64,000 bases of DNA from Chloroflexota bacterium (GTDB lineage: Bacteria > Chloroflexota > Anaerolineae > Anaerolineales > UBA4823): assembly GCA_029782365.1 (NCBI GenBank), contig JAKOUW010000202.1, positions 238,770-302,769 of the forward strand, given 5' to 3'. A program made the translations under genes and the position numbers. Of the stretch, positions 10,264 through 18,350 are shown piece after piece. The notes beneath the pieces were generated by a model that worked only from the letters and a program-made list of their open reading frames with translations, did not search any database and was not told where the DNA came from. The stretch's first letter is position 1, and every line of letters starts with the position of its first letter.

Positions 10264-10920
10264 ATGGCAGGCAAAAAGTACCACCACGGCGATCTGAAGA
10301 ATGCCCTGATCCGTGCTGGATTGGAGATCCTGGCGCGCGACGGCATCGACGGTTTGAGCCTGCGCAAAGCCGCCCAGGAAGCCGGCGTCAGCCACGCCGC
10401 GCCGTACGCCCACTTCACCGACAAACAGGCATTGGTTGCCGCCATCTCCGCCGAAGGCTACCGCCTGCTATTCAATCAGCTAAAAGCCGTGCGCGAAGCA
10501 TTTCAGGATGAGCCTCAGCGCCAGTTGGTCGAGGCAGCCTGGGCTTACGTGCAGTTCGCGCAGTCCGACCCGGCGCATTTCCGGGTCACGTTTTCAAGCA
10601 CAGTGAAGCAGGAGAAGGATTACCCCGCCCTGGTCGAGATCACCGCCAAATGTTTTGAACAGGTGGTAAGCATCATCGCGTCCTGCCAGGCGGCAGGCGT
10701 GCTGCGCCCAGCCCCGCCCGAGGCCATGGCGGTCAGCATTTGGAGCGCCGTGCATGGATTCGCCTCTCTGCTCATCGAAGGGCAAATCTCGCACCAACTG
10801 CTCGACCAAATGACCATCCGCCAGGCGCTGGTCTTCACACTCGATCAGTTAACCCTGGTTGCCCTCGCGCAAGGCGATTTCTCCGGCGATCAACCGGCAG
10901 CTTTGCGGCGCCTCGCATAA
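10264..10920 (+). CDS. TetR-family repressor with WHG-type C-terminal domain
   Basis: 218 residues. The N-terminal helix-turn-helix is canonical (DGLSLRKAAQEAGVSHAAPYAHF, residues ~25-48), and the C-terminal half matches the WHG-type TetR ligand domain (PAHFRVTFSS; WSAVHGFASLL). It is divergent from the aldolase gene and separated by two palindromic operators, so it very likely represses both that gene and itself. No ribosome site precedes the ATG. A TTGACG-17-TAGCAT promoter would start transcription at or within a base of the ATG, so the mRNA may be leaderless. Its 3' end overlaps the convergent TPR gene by about 30 bp. Confidence 0.92.
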   Translation: MAGKKYHHGDLKNALIRAGLEILARDGIDGLSLRKAAQEAGVSHAAPYAHFTDKQALVAAISAEGYRLLFNQLKAVREAFQDEPQRQLVEAAWAYVQFAQSDPAHFRVTFSSTVKQEKDYPALVEITAKCFEQVVSIIASCQAAGVLRPAPPEAMAVSIWSAVHGFASLLIEGQISHQLLDQMTIRQALVFTLDQLTLVALAQGDFSGDQPAALRRLA

Positions 10921-11702
10921 AGCGCAGCTTTTTCAGGGTCGTTCAGCCCACGATACAGCAGTTCCAGCTCTTCGAAGACAAACGTGTCGGGCTCGCCGGC
11001 TTCATCACATTCTTTTTCAAGGCACAGTTGAATGGCAAGTGCTTCGTCCAGACGGCCCAGGGAGCGCAGCGTCCAGGCGACCATCCAATGCGCAATGCGG
11101 ATTTGTTGGGCATTGCCGTGGCGCTCAAAATAGGCAAGCGCCAGTTCGAATTCAACCAGCGCTTCTTCATACCGCCCAAGCTCGTGCAGCGCATAACCGG
11201 TGTTGTTGCGCAGCGAGCCCTCCCATTTTTTGGCCTGCGGTTGTGAAGACGTTTCAATCAGCTGCAGGGCTTTGTGATTCCAGGCGAGCTGTTGTTCGGG
11301 AGCGGTATCGATGAAGGCCATCATATGCAGAGCATCGATCGCCAGGTGATCCAGATTCGCCTCTTGCGCCAGCCGGGCGGCGCTCATATAAGCCGTGCGC
11401 GCCCGCTCTTTTACATACGCAGTCTGCGATTCGGGTGGATGCGTGGCGGACGAGAAAGTGCGGCCCAATTCGAGAAAATAGCGCGTCTGCGCTTCAGCGC
11501 TGGCGCCTGTTATTTGAGGCTCCAGGTCAGCCAGGATTTGCTGGGCGTGAGAAAAGTCGCGGCGCAGTCCGTAGGTGCGCGCAATTTGAGTTTGCAGAAT
11601 GATCGTTTCGTCAACAGAAGCGCCCACCAGGGCAGCGCGAAAGCGCTGCTCACTCACTTCAGGCTGGTTGAAATCCCACAGGCTGGCAAGATCGAGGGCC
11701 AA
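10890..11702 (-). CDS. Tetratricopeptide-repeat protein
   Basis: 270 residues, almost wholly helical. At least three TPR-like units are visible in the C-terminal half, for example GYALHELGRYEEALVEFELAL and WTLRSLGRLDEALAIQLCL. No signal peptide or membrane segment is seen, so it is a cytosolic helical scaffold; no enzymatic motif is evident. The ATG lies 3 bp after the stop codon of the flavin monooxygenase gene, so the two form a transcription unit. TPR proteins mediate protein-protein contacts; the partner is unknown. The 3' end overlaps the convergent TetR gene. Confidence 0.78.
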   Translation of the reverse strand: MALDLASLWDFNQPEVSEQRFRAALVGASVDETIILQTQIARTYGLRRDFSHAQQILADLEPQITGASAEAQTRYFLELGRTFSSATHPPESQTAYVKERARTAYMSAARLAQEANLDHLAIDALHMMAFIDTAPEQQLAWNHKALQLIETSSQPQAKKWEGSLRNNTGYALHELGRYEEALVEFELALAYFERHGNAQQIRIAHWMVAWTLRSLGRLDEALAIQLCLEKECDEAGEPDTFVFEELELLYRGLNDPEKAALYARRRKAAG

Positions 11703-11705
11703 ACC

Positions 11706-12983
11706 TTACCTCCTGGCGCTGTCTCGATTCAAATGCCGGGCGACGGCATCGGCGATAAACTGAGCATCTTCTGCAATTCCATAAATGATGCCCGATTTGC
11801 GACTGCGCAGCCAGGGAAACCCAATAAAATACAAGCCCGGGATCGTGGTAATCCCCTCCTCGTGGACTGGCATGCCATCCATGTCCAGAACGGGTAGATG
11901 GATCCAACGAAAATCCGCCGTGAAACCTGTCGCCCAAATCACGGTGCTGATCTCTGCCTCGGCGAGGTTCAGCGATCTGTGCGTGGAAACACAGGCAGCC
12001 TGAGGGTCTGGAGCATCTGCAGGATCATCCTCCAGCGGTGGCGGGGGGATGTGCGCATTTGCCAGGTATGCGTCCACATTGTCCTTCATGCGCTTCGAAA
12101 ATGCATCAGCATAAACGACATTCGCCGGCGCTTCATCGCTCAGAATGAGCGACCCATCCTGCACATCCAGCAGTCGTCCCAGGATCACCGCGCCCAGGCC
12201 AGCCAGGGATTGCAGGCTGAGCGTGTGCCCATACCGCCCAAGGCCAGAGACCTGCGGCTGGGCTGAGCGGCTGATCGATTTATCCTCCAGGCTGGCGAAG
12301 CGAACATCGATAAATTTCATATCGATCCACCACTCCAAAATATCGCGTCCCCGGTAGCGGCGAGGCGCCCGCCCCACTTTGCTGGTGCACAGGTACACGG
12401 TGCGGCCCGCAGACAACAAATCTTCGGCGATCTGGCAGCCTGATTGCCCGCTGCCCACGATGACCACTGCTCCGGGCGGCAGCGCCTGTGGGCTGCGGTA
12501 ATCAGCGGTGTGCAGTTGGACGATATGCGCGGGCAGGCCAGCACGGATCGCTGGTGCTTTCGGGGTATGCTGGATGCCGGAAGCAATCACTATCGACTGG
12601 CTGGTAATCGTCTCCTCCAACTGCCCATTCGACCTGACCAGCACTTGAAAATTTTTCCCATCCTCCGCCTGCTCGATGGAAACAACCTGCGCCTCCGTGC
12701 GAACCGGCAGGTGAAAATACTCAACGTAGCGCTGGAAATAACCGACCAAATCCTCACTGCGACAAAAACCATCGGGCTGTGGGCCATCATATGGCAGCCC
12801 TGGCAAAGCATTCATAAAATTGGGGGTGTTCAGTTTAAAAGAATCCCAACGTTGTGAGCGCCACGGTTCGCCGATGCGCCCCCGTTCAAACACCAGATGC
12901 TGGAGGTTGTGGCGTTGAAGAAAATAGCTCACGCCCAAGCCAGCCTGCCCTGCACCAACAACCACGCTGTCCAGCATCGCCAT
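11706..12983 (-). CDS. Flavin-containing monooxygenase-like NAD(P)/FAD oxidoreductase
   Basis: 425 residues. An FAD-binding GAGQAG motif starts at residue ~10, a second nucleotide-binding VGSGQSG motif lies near residue 170 (NADPH site), and a late ATGF motif (IWATGFTADF) is typical of the CzcO/FMO group. Such proteins oxidise soft nucleophiles or act as Baeyer-Villiger enzymes; the exact Baeyer-Villiger fingerprint was not found, so I leave the reaction open. AAGGAG sits 8 nt before the ATG, and a TATAAT -10 box (13038-13043, minus strand) lies upstream with a poor -35. The TPR gene follows directly. Confidence 0.88.
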   Translation of the reverse strand: MAMLDSVVVGAGQAGLGVSYFLQRHNLQHLVFERGRIGEPWRSQRWDSFKLNTPNFMNALPGLPYDGPQPDGFCRSEDLVGYFQRYVEYFHLPVRTEAQVVSIEQAEDGKNFQVLVRSNGQLEETITSQSIVIASGIQHTPKAPAIRAGLPAHIVQLHTADYRSPQALPPGAVVIVGSGQSGCQIAEDLLSAGRTVYLCTSKVGRAPRRYRGRDILEWWIDMKFIDVRFASLEDKSISRSAQPQVSGLGRYGHTLSLQSLAGLGAVILGRLLDVQDGSLILSDEAPANVVYADAFSKRMKDNVDAYLANAHIPPPPLEDDPADAPDPQAACVSTHRSLNLAEAEISTVIWATGFTADFRWIHLPVLDMDGMPVHEEGITTIPGLYFIGFPWLRSRKSGIIYGIAEDAQFIADAVARHLNRDSARR

Positions 12984-13057
12984 CGCATTGACTCCTTGAG
13001 AAACTCAAATTTCAAGCTCACCCGACTATCTGGATAAATTATATCAAATTTTACCGA

Positions 13058-14878
13058 TCATGGTTGTTCATGCACTGGCCGTTCAGTCTGTTTGGGTGCG
13101 CCGCCCAGCCTGGGAGCAGGCTTGTCTATATACTGATCCAGGAAGGAAGGCGCGTCTGGATGATCGATATGCAGAGCATGGTCGTAATCCCCTGCCGGGG
13201 GCGGCGCATCATAACGCACCGGGCGGATCACCCCGAACAGCTCCCAAAATCTGGCTATGTAAGTCAGAATCGAATAGCGGTACTGCTGCATTTTTACCGA
13301 CTGCCATTCGACAATCGATCCCATCGAGCCCTGGATGCGCGCTTTGTCGCGCACAATGCGGCGGATCTGCTCGGGCGAGCGATGGCCCAGCGGCGAGATG
13401 AGCAGCAAGTGAGCAGAGGTGAACAGGATTGTAAAGGATATCAAGCGCACCCAGCCGCCCTCTTCCCATTTCCCCACGATTTGGCCGACGAAGACACTGC
13501 CCGATAGCAGAGCCGTTAAACCCGCCCCCCAGGCGCCTATGGCGCGCGCCCTGCCGGTGTAATTTTGCAGGAAATGCTGACGGACTGCCAGACCCATCAC
13601 CGTGATCGGCATGAACACACCCACGCCGTAGAATGGGGCGGCTACGGTAGTCTGGCCGCGCACCAGGAGCATAATCACCACAGACACGAGAAATGTGATG
13701 GTGACGGAGCGGGTGAACGTGCCGCGTTTGTCGCGATAGATAACCACCTCGGGGATTTCTCCAATCGCCACATCGCGCCACTCTGTCGCCTGGGCATCTT
13801 GCAGCGCAGTCATGGATGCAGCAGCCAACATAAACACTGCCAGGATCTGGTAAGCCCAGAAAAGAATATCGCCTCCTGGAAATTGGTTGAAGCCGATGAA
13901 AGAAAGGTTGCCGACCAATGACCTGCCCATCGTGCCGTCAAACACATCGAAGCGAATGGCAAAAATCGTCAAAAACAGGGTGGTCAATCCGCCGTAGAAC
14001 AGGAAGGAAGTTTGCACCATCCGGCCAATGCCAGATTTACCGCTGTAAAAGCTCCACAAATTCTCCCATTTTGGAAGATGTTGGCGTCCCCAACGCACCA
14101 GCGCCATATCTTCATGTTTGACAAACTGGATGCCGTTGGACATAGCTTCCAAACCGCTCAGCGCGACCATACCTTTCATGGACGCCGTCAGCAGGTGCAT
14201 CAAGGCCTGTCCCAAAGACACCGGCAGAGGCGGCGTGGTAGGCGCTGCTGGAACTCCGTTGAAATGCGCCATGACCAGGCCGACGGCCATCAACCCTGTG
14301 AGGCCGGCAAACAGACCCAACATGACGAATATAATCGTGGAAGATTCCCCACGACCGCGGATGGTCATAAACCAGGTAAAAAAGGCTAACACAGCGCCGA
14401 TCAGAAAATGCAGCCACCAATTTTCGTAAAGCTGTGGGAAGATGGAAAGCAGCTGATCGCCGCCGGAAAGAGCCGAGACAACGATCGTCAAGACATAGTC
14501 TTCGATCAATGTCACTGCTACGATCAGGCTGAGAGTCGGCTTAAGATAACGCATCGAGGCTGTATAAGAGCCGCCGCCTTCGTTGAATACTCCCAGGGAG
14601 TACATATATAAAGCGCCAAAGGCAAAGTTCGCCAGGGCAATAACAGCGACGGCGATGTAAGCGTAATCTTGTAGACCATACGGATGCAAGGCGCTCATCA
14701 ATTCACCCGTGCCGTAATAGAAGGATGTGAAATAATCCACACCGAACAAGGCAATCGCCGCCAGTAAGCCAATCTGCCCGGCGCCGTGCATATGTTCGTG
14801 CGCGTCGTCCTTCTCTTTGGGTGCGACCTTATACGCTGCGTATGTCACAAGAATCAAGACACCAATTGCAAATAACAT
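13058..14878 (-). CDS. APC-superfamily permease, probably potassium transport
   Basis: 606 residues with about 12 hydrophobic helices and a ~100-residue hydrophilic C-terminal tail. The fold looks like the APC superfamily (ALFGVDYFTSFYYGTGEL in the first core helix region), and the length is close to that of KimA-type K+ importers. AGAGGT precedes the ATG, which lies 12 bp after the stop of a KdpE-like regulator. Because the same cluster encodes a KdpD-like kinase and two KdpE-like regulators, potassium uptake under osmotic or K+ limitation control is a sensible inference. Amino-acid transport, the classical APC role, is the alternative. Confidence 0.75.
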   Translation of the reverse strand: MLFAIGVLILVTYAAYKVAPKEKDDAHEHMHGAGQIGLLAAIALFGVDYFTSFYYGTGELMSALHPYGLQDYAYIAVAVIALANFAFGALYMYSLGVFNEGGGSYTASMRYLKPTLSLIVAVTLIEDYVLTIVVSALSGGDQLLSIFPQLYENWWLHFLIGAVLAFFTWFMTIRGRGESSTIIFVMLGLFAGLTGLMAVGLVMAHFNGVPAAPTTPPLPVSLGQALMHLLTASMKGMVALSGLEAMSNGIQFVKHEDMALVRWGRQHLPKWENLWSFYSGKSGIGRMVQTSFLFYGGLTTLFLTIFAIRFDVFDGTMGRSLVGNLSFIGFNQFPGGDILFWAYQILAVFMLAAASMTALQDAQATEWRDVAIGEIPEVVIYRDKRGTFTRSVTITFLVSVVIMLLVRGQTTVAAPFYGVGVFMPITVMGLAVRQHFLQNYTGRARAIGAWGAGLTALLSGSVFVGQIVGKWEEGGWVRLISFTILFTSAHLLLISPLGHRSPEQIRRIVRDKARIQGSMGSIVEWQSVKMQQYRYSILTYIARFWELFGVIRPVRYDAPPPAGDYDHALHIDHPDAPSFLDQYIDKPAPRLGGAPKQTERPVHEQP

Positions 14879-14890
14879 CCATTTACCTCT

Positions 14891-15580
14891 TTATTCTTCT
14901 ACCAATTTCAGCCGATACCCCACCCCGGGTTCTGTGATGATGTAAGCCGGGCGCAGTGGATCACTTTCGATTTTTTTGCGCAGGTTGCTGATGTTCACCC
15001 GCAGCAGATGTGCATTTACTTCTTTTCGCTCGCCCCACACTGCTTTCATTAATTGATGGTGGGTGAACACTTTACCGACGTGCTTTACCAAAACACGCAG
15101 TAATTCATATTCGACAGGCGTCAAATCCACCAGAGAGCCTTTCACCCACACCGAACGGCTTGCCATATTGATTGACAGCGCGCCGTTGGTGAAAAGTGTG
15201 TCACTGCAGGTCGATGAATGCCGCAGCGCCGCCCGCATGCGCGCCATCAATTCTCCGATCATGAACGGCTTGGCCAGGTAATCGTCTGCTCCACAATCCA
15301 GCGCGGCCACTGTATCCTCTTCACGTGAGCGCACTGAAAGAACGATGATCGGAATTTCTGTCCAATTCCTTAATTGATGGATCACATCCAACCCATCCAT
15401 ATCCGGCAGACCCAAATCTAATAAAACCAGGTTGGGGTGACTGGTCGCGACCATGTCGAGCGCCTGGCTGCCCTGTTCGGCCTCGATGACTGCATACTCT
15501 TTGGCCAGCGATAAGCGTAAAAAGCGTCTGATTGGGCGTTCATCATCCACTACCAGGACGCGTGGAGCAGTGGTATCCAT
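14891..15580 (-). CDS. OmpR/KdpE-family response regulator (second copy)
   Basis: 229 residues from the ATG at 15580. The open frame extends upstream to 15820, but those 80 residues have no receiver character, and the 59-aa peptide gene is read from a different frame there. Receiver: DDE near the N-terminus, phospho-acceptor Asp in VLLDLGLPDMDG, Lys in DDYLAKPF. C-terminal winged helix: RVNISNLRKKIE and GVGYRLKL, as in KdpE. The start overlaps the stop of the membrane peptide by one base (TAATG), implying translational coupling. It is closely similar to the regulator at 15938-16621, so the pair is a duplication. The downstream APC permease is the likely output. Confidence 0.92.
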   Translation of the reverse strand: MDTTAPRVLVVDDERPIRRFLRLSLAKEYAVIEAEQGSQALDMVATSHPNLVLLDLGLPDMDGLDVIHQLRNWTEIPIIVLSVRSREEDTVAALDCGADDYLAKPFMIGELMARMRAALRHSSTCSDTLFTNGALSINMASRSVWVKGSLVDLTPVEYELLRVLVKHVGKVFTHHQLMKAVWGERKEVNAHLLRVNISNLRKKIESDPLRPAYIITEPGVGYRLKLVEE

Positions 15581-15759
15581 TATTTCCCATTCCTCAACCA
15601 GGCGCTGTCGAACAGAAAGAACACCTGCACCCACAGTAGGGTAATCAACATCAAGACCTGGCGTGAAAAATTCGGCAGAGGCAGCATGCTGGCTGTTACC
15701 AGCCCTGCCAGGGGCAAACCGCGCAGCAAAAGGGCAAGCCATTTCTTTATTACTCGCAT
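15580..15759 (-). CDS. Small two-helix membrane peptide coupled to the response regulator
   Basis: 59 residues from the ATG at 15759, with AGGAG 12 nt upstream; an ATG at 15771 abuts that site too closely. A basic start (MRVIKKW) is followed by two hydrophobic stretches (residues ~8-26 and ~33-50), so it should insert in the membrane. Its TAA overlaps the ATG of the next regulator by one base. No family is recognised. Its size and place recall accessory peptides of K+ systems such as KdpF, but there is no sequence match to support that. It could also be only a leader for coupled translation. Confidence 0.55.
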   Translation of the reverse strand: MRVIKKWLALLLRGLPLAGLVTASMLPLPNFSRQVLMLITLLWVQVFFLFDSAWLRNGK

Positions 15760-15825
15760 CAAGGTAAGCATCTCCTACGTCAGGCTGTTGGCAGATACCG
15801 ACCTTTTCCTGGCGCGCCATGCAAA

Positions 15826-15859
15826 GCCCGTCGTTGTCAAGATCGTGTCAACAACGGGC
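15826..15859. promoter_or_regulatory. Inverted repeat containing tandem TGTCA sites
   Basis: Arms GCCCGTCGTTG and CAACAACGGGC (one mismatch) enclose two direct TGTCA repeats (15835-15839 and 15846-15850) spaced exactly 11 bp. Eleven-bp direct repeats are the usual site of OmpR/PhoB-family regulators. It lies upstream of the peptide/regulator/permease unit. Confidence 0.5.
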
Positions 15860-15909
15860 ACATTGTATGCCCTACCCTCTCAATTTTTTCGCAAGAACAA
15901 CCGGAGAGA

Positions 15910-15925
15910 TGTCAAAAAAATGTCA
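15910..15925. promoter_or_regulatory. Second tandem TGTCA pair, 11-bp period
   Basis: TGTCA at 15910-15914 and 15921-15925, the same sequence and spacing as the pair at 15835-15850. It falls between the two KdpE-like regulators, close to the 3' end of the first, and is a candidate binding site for one of them. Confidence 0.45.
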
Positions 15926-15937
15926 AGATAACAGTGT

Positions 15938-16621
15938 CTAAAAAACCTTCAAGCGGTACCCGATCCCAGGCTCGGTGAGAATATAAACCGGACGAGCCGG
16001 GTCGCGCTCAATTTTTTTGCGCAGATTGCTGATGTTCACCTGCAAGATATGCGTTTCCCCTTCGTAGGCCGCACCCCACACCGTCTGCAGCAGTTGGCGA
16101 TGCGTCAGCACTTTTCCGGCATGCTTGGCCAGAGTCTTCAGCAAGTCATATTCAGTCGGTGTCAGCGTGACCAGGCTGCCCCGGAGCAAAACCAAGCGGT
16201 TGTTCATATCAACCGTTAAATCACCAATCGTAAATACCGGCTCCGCCGCTTCTTTCGTAACTCTGCGCAAGGAAACACGCACCCGCGCCAGCAGTTCGCC
16301 GGCTCCAAATGGCTTGGTGAGGTAATCATCAGCTCCGGCGTCCAGGGCAGCGATTTTATCGGCTTCTTGCTCGCGCACGGAAACTACAATGATCGGGATG
16401 GAGGTCCATTCGCGCAGGCGCCTGGTCACTTCAACGCCATCCATATCTGGCAATCCCAGGTCGAGAATAACCAGGTCAAGCCGTTCGGCGGCTACCAGGT
16501 GCAGTGCCTCAGCGCCGTTGGCGGCTTCCAACACCGTATAATTTGCGCCGAGCAGGGTGGATAAAAAACGACGAATGGGACGTTCATCATCGACAACCAG
16601 GATGTGTGGTGAGTCAGGCAT
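15938..16621 (-). CDS. KdpE-like response regulator
   Basis: 227 residues. Receiver domain with VVDDERPIRRF at the start, phospho-acceptor Asp in VILDLGLPDMDG, Thr/Ser in IIVVSV and Lys in DDYLTKPFG. The OmpR-type winged helix at the C-terminus carries LLKTLAKHAGKVLTHRQLL and ILQVNISNLRKKIE, both typical of KdpE. It starts 36 bp after the KdpD-like kinase gene on the same strand, so it is the probable cognate partner. The ribosome site is poor. Target sites are likely to be the tandem TGTCA repeats just downstream of this gene. Confidence 0.92.
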   Translation of the reverse strand: MPDSPHILVVDDERPIRRFLSTLLGANYTVLEAANGAEALHLVAAERLDLVILDLGLPDMDGVEVTRRLREWTSIPIIVVSVREQEADKIAALDAGADDYLTKPFGAGELLARVRVSLRRVTKEAAEPVFTIGDLTVDMNNRLVLLRGSLVTLTPTEYDLLKTLAKHAGKVLTHRQLLQTVWGAAYEGETHILQVNISNLRKKIERDPARPVYILTEPGIGYRLKVF

Positions 16622-16657
16622 GGGATAATTTTATCTCATCTGGCGGGTTGAGTGCTT

Positions 16658-18211
16658 TTACGGTTCCACAGGCAGCGCAATCGTCATGGAAACGCCGCCC
16701 CCTTCTCGATTGGCGGCCCATATACGTCCACCATGCCCCTCGACGATGCCCTTGCATATCGCCAGGCCCAATCCGGTGCCTGTCACCTGGGTTGAACGGT
16801 GCACCCGGTAAAATTTGTCAAATATATGCTGTAAGTCGCTGGGAGGGATCCCCATGCCTCGGTCCTTGACACTGATCTGCACCTCACCATCCGCTGTCTG
16901 CAGCTTGATTTCCAGCGGTGAGCCTTCCGGCGAATATTTCAACGCATTATCCAGCAGGTTGTTCAGGACATGGCCGATCAAAACAAAATCCAGGCGTACC
17001 AACGGAAGATCCTCCGGTGCATCTACCTGCACACTCCGCCCGCTGAGGCGGGGTTCCATTTGGCCCAATGCAGTCCCAATTAAATCTTGCAGATCTGCCG
17101 GTTCGCGTTTCACCTTGAGCGCCCCGGCTTCGAGGCGCGTCATATCCAAGAGGTTGCCCACCAGACGGTTCAAACGGTCTGCTTCCTCACGCGCGGTTTC
17201 CACCAGGCTTTGGCGAGCGGCAGGCGCTAGCTGCTCGCCTTGTTGTTCGAGGGTCGTCAAAACACCCGTGATCGAAACCAGGGGCGTACGCAGATCGTGC
17301 GAGATCGAGTTGAGCAAAGCATTTTGCAATTTTTCAGTCGCCTGCAGCAGCTTGATCTGGCGCGTTTGCTCGGCCAGTTGAATGCGTTCCATGGCCTGGG
17401 CGGCCTGGTTGGCAAAGGCATCGAGCATTTTCATCTGGCCTGCATCCAGGGTTTGAGTGGGGATTTTGAGGTGCAGCACCCCCAGGGTGCGGCTGGCTGT
17501 TTTGAGCGGCAGGTAAAACCGCTCTGCTGTAGGTTCGTGTGTCGTGCCTGCGCCAGCCGGCTGGGCATGCTGAAAGACCCATTCAGCCAGGGCTGCCTCG
17601 CCCGCCGCAGGCTGTGGGAGCGCAGTACCCGGCTGGTCAATGCTCATGAGCGCCTCGTCGACCAGCCGCAAGAGCGCCACATCGCGCCCAAAATTGCTTT
17701 CCAGATGCGACAGCACGGCCGTGTTAATCGCCTCCATGCTGTCCGCGGCTGCCAGATCACGGCTCAGTGCGTAAAGGATATTTGTCTCCGCTTCGCGGTG
17801 TTGAGCGGCCTCGGTTTGTTCTCTTGCCCGGGCGGCCAAGGCGCTGATCACGATCCCGACCAACAAAAGCCCGGCAAATGTAAGCAAGTATTCGGTGTCA
17901 GACACGGCCAGGGTGAAGAATGGTTGGACAAAAAAGTAGTCGAAGGCCGCTACGCCGAGCAAAGAAACCAGGATCGCCGGGCCGCGACCCAGGTAGAGGG
18001 CGGCAATCACCACCGCCAGCAAATAAATCATTACCAGGTTGGTTGGATGTACCCCAACTCGGACCAGGAAGCACACACCTGTCGCCGCCGCGGTGAGCGC
18101 CACACCCCATAAGTACCTGCTCAGCCGGCTGTGAAAAACAATCCGTCTGACATGCCGCGGGGCTGAGCCAGAGGCAGTCGCCTGATCACCAGTCATTGTG
18201 GAAGAGTCCAT
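16658..18211 (-). CDS. KdpD-like sensor histidine kinase lacking the N-terminal KdpD/Usp domains
   Basis: 517 residues from the ATG at 18211. Four hydrophobic helices form a DUF4118 membrane domain as in KdpD (LVMIYLLAVVIAALYLGRGP; AFDYFFVQPFF). A GAF-like domain follows, then HisKA with the phospho-acceptor His in NSISHDLRTPL, then HATPase_c with DNLLDNALKYSPEG, GMGIPP and GTGLGLAIC. The cytosolic KdpD sensor and Usp domains that normally precede DUF4118 are missing, so signal input probably differs from classical KdpD. The frame is open to 18265, but TACAAT ends six bases before the ATG at 18211, so the upstream part is likely untranslated and the mRNA leaderless. Confidence 0.9.
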   Translation of the reverse strand: MDSSTMTGDQATASGSAPRHVRRIVFHSRLSRYLWGVALTAAATGVCFLVRVGVHPTNLVMIYLLAVVIAALYLGRGPAILVSLLGVAAFDYFFVQPFFTLAVSDTEYLLTFAGLLLVGIVISALAARAREQTEAAQHREAETNILYALSRDLAAADSMEAINTAVLSHLESNFGRDVALLRLVDEALMSIDQPGTALPQPAAGEAALAEWVFQHAQPAGAGTTHEPTAERFYLPLKTASRTLGVLHLKIPTQTLDAGQMKMLDAFANQAAQAMERIQLAEQTRQIKLLQATEKLQNALLNSISHDLRTPLVSITGVLTTLEQQGEQLAPAARQSLVETAREEADRLNRLVGNLLDMTRLEAGALKVKREPADLQDLIGTALGQMEPRLSGRSVQVDAPEDLPLVRLDFVLIGHVLNNLLDNALKYSPEGSPLEIKLQTADGEVQISVKDRGMGIPPSDLQHIFDKFYRVHRSTQVTGTGLGLAICKGIVEGHGGRIWAANREGGGVSMTIALPVEP

Positions 18212-18217
18212 AGGTTT

Positions 18218-18223
18218 ATTGTA
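18218..18223 (-). promoter_or_regulatory. -10 box TACAAT of the KdpD-like kinase
   Basis: On the minus strand TACAAT is followed by six bases (AAACCT) and the ATG at 18211, so transcription should begin at the start codon. The -35 region (TTGTGT, 16-bp spacer) is weak. Confidence 0.45.
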
Positions 18224-18272
18224 ACTCAACCCCGCCCAGACACAACCTGGGCAGCAAAGGAGCAATTAATCC

Positions 18273-18301
18273 TTGACAGGCAGGCTCTCTTGTTGTATAT
18301 T
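18273..18301 (+). promoter_or_regulatory. Strong promoter of the GbsR/MarR regulator
   Basis: TTGACA (18273-18278), 17-bp spacer and TATATT (18296-18301). The -10 box is inside the left arm of the 40-bp palindrome, the classic arrangement for autorepression. Confidence 0.78.
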
Positions 18302-18332
18302 ACGTTTAGTATTTACTAAACGTAATATACAA
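18293..18332. promoter_or_regulatory. 40-bp perfect palindromic operator
   Basis: Left arm TTGTATATTACGTTTAGTA, two bases TT, and an exact inverted right arm. It covers the -10 box and transcript start of the regulator at 18351. The repeat is long enough for two dimers or for one dimer with an extended footprint. Confidence 0.8.
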
Positions 18333-18350
18333 ACAAAACGAAAGGTATCA

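Noticed and set aside
15581..15820. N-terminal extension of the second KdpE-like regulator
   Set aside because: The 80 upstream residues have no receiver features, and the overlapping 59-aa peptide explains the region better; the ATG at 15580 fits KdpE length.
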